47,282 bases of DNA from an uncultured Pseudomonadota bacterium (GTDB taxonomy: Bacteria > Myxococcota_A > Polyangia > Nannocystales > Nannocystaceae): positions 1-47,282 of the forward strand of contig CAJXVA010000013.1 of NCBI GenBank assembly GCA_913061055.1. The letters run 5' to 3'. Numbering within the stretch: position 1 is the stretch's first letter; the number at the start of each line of letters is the position of its first letter. A program made the position numbers and the translations under genes. Under the pieces are notes generated by a model, which saw nothing but the letters and a program-made list of their open reading frames with translations, was not told the origin of the DNA and searched no databases. Shown here piece after piece: positions 26,324 through 32,893 of the stretch.

Positions 26324-28123
26324 TCAGCTCGGTGTCACGCCGGGCTCGGACGCGTCGACCGACCACACCCAGTTGTCGAGGAGGACGGTCGAGTCCCAGA
26401 CCCCGTCGCTGGTGTCCCAGATGACGAACCGGACGTCGAAGATTTCGCCGGGCTCGACGTTACCGCTGAGGGTGAGCCATCCGGTCCCGCCGCCGGCACG
26501 ACCGGTGTGACCGCACGCGGTTGCGGTGATGTCGAAGCCGGTTCCATCGAGTGCGCCCGGGTCGACACAACCGTTGTAGTTGCCGCCGGATCCGCACTGG
26601 GCGATACCGCCGTTCTCGCAGGCCGTGAACAGCCCGTCGGCTGCGGAAACCAGGTTGATACCCACCGGCCACGTGGACCCGGCGCCGTCGTCGTAGATCG
26701 CGATGTTCTGATCGGCGGGGTTCTCGGGGTCGGTGCTGTCGACCAGCGTGATGAAGAAGTCGTTGAACGCGGTGCAGACGTACTCGGGGTACTCGGCCGA
26801 GTAGAAGTACATCTGCACGGAGAACGAGTTGGCGTTGGTCGGGGCCCGAACGCGTAGGTGCAGGTTCACCGGGTTGAAAGCGGTGGTGTTGTTGGGGTCC
26901 GGGCAGCCGGGCGCATTGGGCAAGTTGTTGCCGTTGGCCGCGAACCAGTCCGCGGGAACGGCGGAGGTCTCGCCCAGGTTAATCCCGGTTTGGTACGCCT
27001 GGAATCCAGGGTTGGTGTCCCCGGCGTTGTCGGCGGCATGTCCCGTGGAGAGCACGACGAGACGGTCCCCGAACTGCGCGGTGACGTTGTCGCCAAACCC
27101 GTCGCGAAGCGAGCGCGAGTTGGGATCGGGCACGCCCGTATCGTCGGCCAGCAGAAGTTCTGCCTCGATCACGCCCCACACGGCGTCTTCGGGGTTGGCG
27201 GGCGCTTCCTCCGTGAACTGACACAGGTCCAGCGCACGGGCGTAGTCGAGGGTGTCGGCGGAGTCGCTCGCCAGCGCGGCGTCACACTCGGGGAGCGGGT
27301 TGTCGATCATGCCGTCGCAGTCGTCGTCGACCATGTTGCCGTCGACCTCGAACGCACCCGCGTTGACGAGCTCGGGTGTGGAGCAGTTCGGTCCTGCGGT
27401 GTCGCAGCAGTCTCCGCCACAGGTCGTGAAGCCGTCTCCGTCGGCATCGATATCTTCGTCGACCGCTCCATCGCAGTTGTCGTCGGCCATGTTGCCGCAC
27501 AGCTCCGAGACCGGGACGACCTCGCCTTCGCACGGGCCCCAAGCGGTCCCGGCGTCATTGCAGGTCTGGACACCGCCAACGCATGCGCCAACGTCCTGGG
27601 TGGCAGGATCGGCGGAGTAGCAGTTTTGGGTCTCGGCCGGCGTGCACGTGCAGTCGCCTTGGGTTTCGCACCCGTCCGAAGCATCACCATTGCAGTCGTT
27701 CGCGCCATCGGGGCACTCGCCGAGACCGCACTGCGCCTCGACGCACGACATCTCTCCTTCACAAGCCTCGCCACAGGAGCCGCAGTTCTCCGCCGAACTG
27801 AGGATGTCCACGCAGGCTTCGTCACAGCACACCAGGCCATCGGCACATGGGGTGTCGTCGTTGCAGCCTTCGACGCAGCTTCCTTGGGCGTTGCAGATCT
27901 CGCCGTCTGCACACTCGTCATCGGCAAAGCACTCCGCGCCCTGAGAATCGGAGATGTTGGAGTCCTCGGTATCACCGTTGGTGTCGGTGCCCGTTCCGGT
28001 GCCGGGGTCGATGGGGACGATGCCGCCAGTCGCGGAGTCGAGGATGTCTGCTGGGGCGGTCGCCCCCCCACAACCGACCAAGGTGGCCGCAATACCAATT
28101 CCGATCCAGTGTCGTCCCATCAT
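26324..28123 (-). CDS. MopE-like lipoprotein with choice-of-anchor L-type domain
   Basis: 599 residues from ATG 28123 (a second Met follows directly). Lipobox LVGC (about Cys18) and a Thr/Gly/Asp linker lead into cysteine-rich modules: a DECADGEICNAQGSC unit, a CCDEACVDILSSAENCG..C unit and a CPDGANDCNGDASDGCE unit. Then come MopE-type putative metal-binding motifs (DNCDGAVDEDIDADGDGF and DDDCDGMIDN). The C-terminal 300 residues are a choice-of-anchor L-type beta domain, with FGDRLVVLSTGHAAD, SVQMYFYSAEYPEYVC and VRFVIWDTSDGVWDSTVLLDNW. Such proteins are surface-exposed and often bind metals; no enzymatic motif is visible. The gene is divergent from the DUF6122 gene. Confidence 0.87.
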   Translation of the reverse strand: MMGRHWIGIGIAATLVGCGGATAPADILDSATGGIVPIDPGTGTGTDTNGDTEDSNISDSQGAECFADDECADGEICNAQGSCVEGCNDDTPCADGLVCCDEACVDILSSAENCGSCGEACEGEMSCVEAQCGLGECPDGANDCNGDASDGCETQGDCTCTPAETQNCYSADPATQDVGACVGGVQTCNDAGTAWGPCEGEVVPVSELCGNMADDNCDGAVDEDIDADGDGFTTCGGDCCDTAGPNCSTPELVNAGAFEVDGNMVDDDCDGMIDNPLPECDAALASDSADTLDYARALDLCQFTEEAPANPEDAVWGVIEAELLLADDTGVPDPNSRSLRDGFGDNVTAQFGDRLVVLSTGHAADNAGDTNPGFQAYQTGINLGETSAVPADWFAANGNNLPNAPGCPDPNNTTAFNPVNLHLRVRAPTNANSFSVQMYFYSAEYPEYVCTAFNDFFITLVDSTDPENPADQNIAIYDDGAGSTWPVGINLVSAADGLFTACENGGIAQCGSGGNYNGCVDPGALDGTGFDITATACGHTGRAGGGTGWLTLSGNVEPGEIFDVRFVIWDTSDGVWDSTVLLDNWVWSVDASEPGVTPS

Positions 28124-28271
28124 GTCCCCGTCCCGTCCCCGGTCACGATATCGGGGCGACTGCGTTTGACCAAGCATCCATCGGCCCCGAACCTCCGCCG
28201 AGAGCGCGCACGCATGACACCAACACACAAGGTGCGATGCTGGTTGGCGGGCGTTGCTAGACTCGTGCTGG

Positions 28272-28619
28272 ATGCTGTGGCTGCCCGCTGCGCGTTTCGT
28301 GACGCATTACGGCCTGCACTTCTGTGCCCCGGGCTTGCTGGCTTGGTGGTTGTTTCGCGATCGGTGGAAGGCGGCGTGGGGAATCATGATCGCCACGATG
28401 CTCGTGGATGCCGACCACCTTCTGGCGGATCCGCTATTCGACCCGGACCGGATGAGCGTTGGGTTTCACCCGCTGCATTCATATCCAGCGATCGCCATCT
28501 ACGCGCTGCTGCTGCTGGTTCCCCGCGCGCCGGTCCGGATTGTCGCCGTCGGTCTGCTCTTTCATATGCTGACCGACGCCCAGGACTTCTTGTGGGTCGG
28601 GCTGCTTCGAGGCGCCTGA
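28272..28619 (+). CDS. DUF6122 family membrane protein
   Basis: 115 residues from ATG 28272. Signature segments of this small integral membrane family are visible: FVTHYGLHFCAPGLLAWW, RDRWKAAWGIMIATMLVDADHLLA, DPLFDPDRMSVGFHPLHSYPA and VGLLFHMLTDAQDFLW. Three to four hydrophobic helices carry conserved His and Asp residues (HYGLH, DADH, HPLH, HMLTD), reminiscent of membrane metal-dependent hydrolases such as YdjM, which may be distant relatives. The biochemical role is unknown. The lipoprotein gene at 28702 follows in the same direction. Confidence 0.88.
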   Translation: MLWLPAARFVTHYGLHFCAPGLLAWWLFRDRWKAAWGIMIATMLVDADHLLADPLFDPDRMSVGFHPLHSYPAIAIYALLLLVPRAPVRIVAVGLLFHMLTDAQDFLWVGLLRGA

Positions 28620-28701
28620 GTGCGGTCGCGATGAACGCCTCGCGGGATTGCTGACCCCGCTGCCTGCGTGCGATGGTCCGCGCGCACCGCTCCGAGGCGC
28701 A

Positions 28702-29253
28702 ATGAACCGAATCTATCGCACGTCCCGAAGCTGTGTTGGTGTCCTGCTCCTGGTGGCCGTCGCGTGTGAGCCGCCCAGCGCGACTGCCTCGGAGCGTTTC
28801 ACAGACGACATCACGCTGACCGCCGAAGAGCCGATCGCAGCGTTCGAGGTCCGGCTGTGCGTCACCGAAGACGCCCCCACCGAGTTCGAGGGTGATGGCA
28901 GCTTTTCCGCGCAGGCGAGTGTCAACGAGGGCAGCGCAGCGCTGACCCTCGAGAACCTGGCTGTCGATCCAGACTACGTCGGCCCCGAAGGCACGGATCC
29001 CCCGGTCGAGGTTGTGAGCCTGTCTGACAGCGAGGCTTCGCTCGGCGTCATCCTCACCACGAGACCCGACGGGCTGTCCTCCGGGCAGTGCAGCGAGACC
29101 CAGGTCGTTCAGTTCTCGGTCAGTGAGCTGATGCCCGGGCAGACCGTGACGATTGTCGGCGCAGCGGCCTTCTTCGGCGGCCAATGGGCCCACTCCCTGT
29201 GCGGCTCGGACCTCACCGACAGCGCCATGCGCCTCGAGATCGAGCGCATCTGA
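28702..29253 (+). CDS. hypothetical lipoprotein
   Basis: 183 residues from ATG 28702. A basic N-terminus and hydrophobic segment (CVGVLLLVAVAC) end in lipobox AVAC (about Cys20). The mature part is acidic and beta-rich, with strands DDITLTAEEPIAAFEVRLCV, VNEGSAALTLENL and VVQFSVSELMPGQTVTIVG, and three cysteines that could form disulfides. It resembles a single immunoglobulin-like sandwich, but I recognise no family. It ends 54 bp from the convergent TetR gene. Confidence 0.7.
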   Translation: MNRIYRTSRSCVGVLLLVAVACEPPSATASERFTDDITLTAEEPIAAFEVRLCVTEDAPTEFEGDGSFSAQASVNEGSAALTLENLAVDPDYVGPEGTDPPVEVVSLSDSEASLGVILTTRPDGLSSGQCSETQVVQFSVSELMPGQTVTIVGAAAFFGGQWAHSLCGSDLTDSAMRLEIERI

Positions 29254-29307
29254 GGAGCGCAACATCGCGAGCTGGCGGTCGCGGTTGGGGGAGAGAAGGG
29301 CGAGGCC

Positions 29308-29919
29308 TCAGTCGTCCACGCGCAGCAGCACGCGCAGCGCGACTCTCGCTTGTTCTCGAACTTCGGCGGCTGGAGCTCCGGCCCCCATTTGAATCAGGAT
29401 CGTGCTGAGCTGCGTGTCGAGGTAGCCGGCGGCAAAGCTCGGCGAGAACCTCGGGTTGGCCTGGTCCGATGCGAGTGCGCGACGGTAGGCGTCTTCGAAG
29501 GCCGAGATTCGCTCCGCTTCGATCGCCCGAACTCGCGACAACGTGTTCGGCCCCACGCGTCGATGGTCCAGCCGTATCTTCGTGAACAGGCACCCCGCGG
29601 GAACGCCTTGCGGGGACGTCATCCCCATGGTCACGCGTTCGAGCAGCTGCGCGAACGGTGGGCCCGCGGCGAGAGCGTCGAGCAGCGGGACGACGAGCAG
29701 CTCTCGGTAGAGTTCGAGTGCCGCATCCATCAAGCCGTCCTCGTTTCCGAACTCTCGATACAACGCGGGCTTGGACAGACCGGCTCGCCGACAGAGCTCA
29801 TTGAGGGAGAGCGCGTGCAGACCCTCGGCCCAGTAGTTGTTCATCGCGGCCTCGACTGCTCGGCCTCGGTCCACGGTCTTCGGACGACCGCGGGCTCGCT
29901 TCTCAGATGCTTCGCCCAA
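29308..29919 (-). CDS. TetR/AcrR family transcriptional regulator
   Basis: About 203 residues from TTG 29919; an in-frame ATG lies at 30033, but the extra 38 codons run across both operator palindromes and the opposite promoter, so I prefer the shorter form. The N-terminal helix-turn-helix is typical: GRPKTVDRGRAVEAAMNNYW, then ALSLNELCRRAGLSKPALYREFGNEDGLMDAAL. The C-terminal ligand domain is of the group with a conserved CLFTK segment (GCLFTKIRLDHRR). It is divergent from the membrane protein gene at 30059, and two palindromes lie between them, which fits autoregulation and repression of that gene. The ligand is unknown. Confidence 0.88.
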   Translation of the reverse strand: MGEASEKRARGRPKTVDRGRAVEAAMNNYWAEGLHALSLNELCRRAGLSKPALYREFGNEDGLMDAALELYRELLVVPLLDALAAGPPFAQLLERVTMGMTSPQGVPAGCLFTKIRLDHRRVGPNTLSRVRAIEAERISAFEDAYRRALASDQANPRFSPSFAAGYLDTQLSTILIQMGAGAPAAEVREQARVALRVLLRVDD

Positions 29920-29926
29920 CTTTCCG

Positions 29927-29938
29927 TTCCGATCGGTA
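29927..29938. promoter_or_regulatory. TetR operator candidate O1
   Basis: The sequence ttccgatcggta is a near-perfect palindrome and matches O2 at 11 of 12 positions. It lies just upstream of the -35 element of the plus-strand promoter and at the 5' end of the TetR gene, as expected for a regulator-controlled divergent region. Confidence 0.55.
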
Positions 29939-29947
29939 CGATACTCC

Positions 29948-29975
29948 TTGACGTGGACTTGGTTCAGGGGATATT
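29948..29975 (+). promoter_or_regulatory. promoter of the membrane protein gene at 30059
   Basis: TTGACG (29948-29953) fits a -35 box and GATATT (29970-29975) a -10 box with 16 bases between them. The predicted transcript start falls near 29982, directly at operator O2. The two palindromes bracket the promoter, so a bound TetR protein would block it. Confidence 0.45.
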
Positions 29976-29984
29976 CGAGTTTGA

Positions 29985-29996
29985 TACCGATCGGTA
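29985..29996. promoter_or_regulatory. TetR operator candidate O2
   Basis: The sequence taccgatcggta is a perfect 12-bp palindrome whose centre is 58 bp from that of O1. It overlaps the predicted +1 region of the plus-strand promoter. Confidence 0.6.
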
Positions 29997-30058
29997 CGAA
30001 AAAAGAGCGGGCGAAATCGAACCCAACGCTCAATGCCGCGGTTACCTAGGAAAAACAG

Positions 30059-30766
30059 ATGCTTGCAGGACATTTTGCCACCGCGATACTCGCCAAACAG
30101 CGCGCCCCGGGCGCTCACTTTGGCTACTACCTCGCGGCGTCTCAGCTCCCAGATCTTCTGTGGCTGACCTTCGGTCTGCTGGGCCTGGAGCCGACCCAAC
30201 CCGACAACGTCATGAACGTCAGCCTCGACACGATGCAGGTCGACATGACGTACAGCCATGACCTGCTTCCGATGCTTGGTTGGATCGTGCTCACCGTCTT
30301 GGCGGGCCGGGCGTTGTTCGGTTCGTGGCGGCCCGGTTGGTTCGGCGGCATCTTGGTCGTGGTGCATACGCTGACCGACAACATCGCCGGTCACCCTCAC
30401 AACGTGTTCGGGCCCGAGACCCACGCCGTCGGTACGGGTCTGTACCAGTCCGCCCCCTACCTCGCGGTCGCGATTGAAGCCGTCTTCCTCGTTGGGATCA
30501 TGGTCTGGATCCTGCGCAACGATGCGAAGGCCGGGGTGAGACGGAGCCGCGCAACCTACCGAGCGTGGGCCGCCGTGTTCGTGGGCGGTGTCGCGTTCAT
30601 GTTCTCGTCGGCCGACCTCACCATGGTCGAACTCCTCGGCATCGAACCTGTGGCCGCGTTGTCCGGGAGCACACTCCCGATGCTCGCGATGACCTACCTG
30701 CTCATGAGCGGTGCGCTGCTCTGGGCAATGGCTCAGCCGACGATGCCCCGCAACACCCCGCGTTAA
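30059..30766 (+). CDS. multi-pass membrane protein, metal-dependent hydrolase (YdjM/DUF457)-like
   Basis: 235 residues from ATG 30059, with an AGGA ribosome binding site about 8 bases upstream. The start LAGHFATAILAKQRAPGAHFGYYL and the AASQLPDLLWL, YSHDLLPMLGW and HTLTDNIAGHPHNVF segments match the pattern of putative membrane-bound metal-dependent hydrolases: an early His, an LPD motif, an SHD motif and later histidines. Six hydrophobic helices are visible. The gene is preceded by a promoter bracketed by two palindromes and a divergent TetR gene, so its expression is probably switched by a small molecule. The substrate is unknown. Confidence 0.82.
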   Translation: MLAGHFATAILAKQRAPGAHFGYYLAASQLPDLLWLTFGLLGLEPTQPDNVMNVSLDTMQVDMTYSHDLLPMLGWIVLTVLAGRALFGSWRPGWFGGILVVVHTLTDNIAGHPHNVFGPETHAVGTGLYQSAPYLAVAIEAVFLVGIMVWILRNDAKAGVRRSRATYRAWAAVFVGGVAFMFSSADLTMVELLGIEPVAALSGSTLPMLAMTYLLMSGALLWAMAQPTMPRNTPR

Positions 30767-30933
30767 GGGTTGTCGCGAAGCTGCCGCGCGTACTCCCCGA
30801 CGTACAAATCCCACAGCTCGTCGATCGGAACGGATCGTCGCGAGCGTCCGCTAGGCCCGGCTTCCGCCCACAACGGAGGATAGGTCGACCAGGCGGGCCC
30901 TTGCGGCACTCCTGGCGGCGCATGGGTCGGCAC
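30763..30933 (-). CDS. possible small protein
   Basis: 56 residues if GTG 30933 is used. The second half, SGRSRRSVPIDELWDLYVGE followed by YARQLRDNP, looks like a genuine amphipathic helix, while the first half is Pro/Ala-rich. It overlaps the stop of the membrane protein gene by 4 bp, tail to tail. No family is recognised and no clear ribosome binding site is seen. The remaining part of the 30767-31011 gap shows nothing else. Confidence 0.3.
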   Translation of the reverse strand: MPTHAPPGVPQGPAWSTYPPLWAEAGPSGRSRRSVPIDELWDLYVGEYARQLRDNP

Positions 30934-31011
30934 AACGGCTCGGTGTGCTAGCCGCGCGGGAACTCGAGTCACAGCGGGCCGTGTATCGAGTGTGCGAACG
31001 GGAGCCCGCCT

Positions 31012-32259
31012 GTGAATCGTCCTCCCTACAGCCTTGGCATCCTCTCTGGGTTGCTCGCGGCCGGCTGTACGCCGGTGCCGCCCGAGGCAGCCCCGGACCG
31101 GACCGAGCAGCATGAACCGAAGCCGGCCACTCCTCGGGACACCCTCACCGGTGTCGTGCAGGTGGTCGCAGCCGGCACTGCGACCTGCGCGCTCAATCAC
31201 AGCGGCGCGGTTGACTGCTGGGGGTTGTTCACGCACGGGACCTTCGAGGACCCGCTGGCGCCGTTGTTCGGCTTGCCCGCGCCGACTCCCGTCCGCGTCG
31301 AGGGACCCCAAGCGAGCCGAATCACGGCCTACCCGCGGGGAGTCGGCATGCTCGACACCACCGGCTTGGTGTTCGCGATGGGTCGGCCGCACCCTGGCGA
31401 CCGGGAGCGTCGCAGGTTCGAGCCTCTGGGTGGTCACGCCACCCTGCGTGTCTTTGGTGCGGTGACCTCGGCTTCACCGCTGTGCTGGTTGCAGGTCAAT
31501 GGCGCTGTCGAATGTGACTCCGGACGGCGCGGTACCGTGGCCTCTGGCATTCTGCTCGATGAACGCGCTCCGGGTTGTTTCGCCCATGGGAACGCCCTGC
31601 AGTGCACCCACGAAAACGAGTCGATCGTCGATGCTGTAGACCCATCCTGCACGCAGGACCTTCAGGAGCGGTCCGTCTTTCGCGTCGACCTCGGGTTCAA
31701 GCCGGTCGCGCTGTACGAGGCTCCAGGACGCGTCTGCGCGCGTTCCGAGGACGGGATCCTCGAGTGCATCCGACGTGACCGGATTCCAACGGGGTGCGGT
31801 GCCCGGATGCCTGGATTTGAACCGCCCAAGCAGACGCACACCCTCATCCGCAAGACGTTCAATGGGCCCTTCGACGATGTGGCGCTGGGCGGAGCTCGTC
31901 TCGACCACGGCTTTGGACTGCGGCCCGATGGAGTGGTCGTCAGCCTCGACGATGCGAAGCCGGTTCCCGGAGCCGAGGGGATCTCTGAGTTGACGGCATG
32001 GGTTGGGCACGCGTGCGGCCTGACAGGCCGGGGCAGGGTGTTGTGCTGGGGGGACAACGAAGCGGGACAGCTCGGTGCTGGCTTCGTGGGTGCACCAGCG
32101 CTCGAAGAGGGGCTGCGCGCCAGGTTCGTACGGTCAGGGAAGACGGCGAGGCCCGTCGCGCGCGGGCGAAAAAAGCGGCCACCGTCTGTGAGCCGGACGA
32201 TCGTCCCCCTCTCCGATGTGGTGACGCCCCGATTGTGTCCCGCGCAGAACGTCGAGTGA
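31012..32259 (+). CDS. RCC1-repeat-like lipoprotein
   Basis: 415 residues from GTG 31012, with GGGAG about 7 bases upstream. Lipobox AAGC (Cys19) predicts a lipid-anchored protein. At least two RCC1-type blades are readable: VVAAGTATCALNHSGAVDCWG near the N-terminus and VGHACGLTGRGRVLCWGDNEAGQLG near the C-terminus; the blades between are degenerate, with CWLQVNGAVEC and CARSEDGILEC. The paired cysteines in each blade (C-x-L...C-W) are typical of secreted bacterial RCC1 proteins. A seven-bladed propeller for surface binding is likely; no catalytic site is seen. The last 40 residues are basic. Confidence 0.8.
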   Translation: MNRPPYSLGILSGLLAAGCTPVPPEAAPDRTEQHEPKPATPRDTLTGVVQVVAAGTATCALNHSGAVDCWGLFTHGTFEDPLAPLFGLPAPTPVRVEGPQASRITAYPRGVGMLDTTGLVFAMGRPHPGDRERRRFEPLGGHATLRVFGAVTSASPLCWLQVNGAVECDSGRRGTVASGILLDERAPGCFAHGNALQCTHENESIVDAVDPSCTQDLQERSVFRVDLGFKPVALYEAPGRVCARSEDGILECIRRDRIPTGCGARMPGFEPPKQTHTLIRKTFNGPFDDVALGGARLDHGFGLRPDGVVVSLDDAKPVPGAEGISELTAWVGHACGLTGRGRVLCWGDNEAGQLGAGFVGAPALEEGLRARFVRSGKTARPVARGRKKRPPSVSRTIVPLSDVVTPRLCPAQNVE

Positions 32260-32276
32260 GCCCTCGCGGATGGTCC

Positions 32277-32365
32277 TCAACGCTGCGGCACGCGACGACC
32301 GCATTCACGTGGCGCGTAACTTCCCAATATCGCGAGTTCGTGTCCGGTCGGCGTCGCAGCGTTGA
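32277..32365. repeat. 11-bp inverted repeat flanking a 67-bp spacer
   Basis: tcaacgctgcg (32277-32287) and cgcagcgttga (32355-32365) are perfect inverted copies; similarity extends imperfectly a few bases inward. They lie in the 129-bp gap between the convergent RCC1-like gene and the immunity gene. They could form a long stem used as a two-way terminator, or mark an old insertion boundary. The gap holds no gene. Confidence 0.4.
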
Positions 32366-32388
32366 TGCCGGAGCTGAGTTTCATTCGC

Positions 32389-32892
32389 TCATCCGCTGGC
32401 CACGCTGTACGGGGACTTGAACGGTTCAACGAAGACACCAGGAGACAAAAAGTCCGCCAGCTGTAGGCTGCTGCCTCCGATGTACATGTAGTAGTCCCAA
32501 CCGAAGTGAACGTAGAAGCCGTCGCTTCCTTGTAGCTTGGCCCAGACCAGCTCTCGCAACACGGCCCGCGCGAGTGTGGTCGTTTCCTGTTCGGAAAGAC
32601 CGTCCGTCTTGTTGCTGAGAAAACCAAGGTCAAGTGGAGGGAGGTTATCGGGCTGAACAGCCCCAAAGGACTCCAGGTCCGTCATGCACACACGGTCCAC
32701 GTTCGTGACCCGCAGCGCCTCTTCGATCGCACGGACGTAGAGGTTCTCCGTTGCGAGGTACGCCTCGGCGGTGAAGTCAGACCCCGCGAACCGGCTGCCG
32801 ATGTCACCAACCGAAGTCCAGGTTGAAGCTTGGTATGTGCCGTCTGCACCCCGAAGAGCAGGGTCGTACTTCGTGACGCGGTACTCGTACAT
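32389..32892 (-). CDS. putative immunity protein for the Rhs toxin
   Basis: 167 residues from ATG 32892, starting 2 bp after the stop of the Rhs gene, the canonical place for a cognate immunity gene. The protein is acidic and soluble, beginning MYEYRVTKYDPA and ending with an aromatic-rich segment (AKLQGSDGFYVHFGWDYYMYIGG); between them are helices such as YLATENLYVRAIEEALRV and LSEQETTTLARAVLRELVW. I do not recognise a named immunity family. Base composition is lower in G+C (about 52-65% in sampled lines) than the Rhs core upstream (about 68%), as usual for exchangeable toxin-immunity cassettes. It should bind and neutralise the C-terminal toxin in the producer. Confidence 0.8.
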   Translation of the reverse strand: MYEYRVTKYDPALRGADGTYQASTWTSVGDIGSRFAGSDFTAEAYLATENLYVRAIEEALRVTNVDRVCMTDLESFGAVQPDNLPPLDLGFLSNKTDGLSEQETTTLARAVLRELVWAKLQGSDGFYVHFGWDYYMYIGGSSLQLADFLSPGVFVEPFKSPYSVASG

Positions 32893-32893
32893 T

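Noticed and set aside
26858..28654. Long plus-strand open frame opposite the MopE-like lipoprotein
   Set aside because: Composition is that of an antisense shadow (Val/Arg/Gly-rich) and it runs across two real genes.
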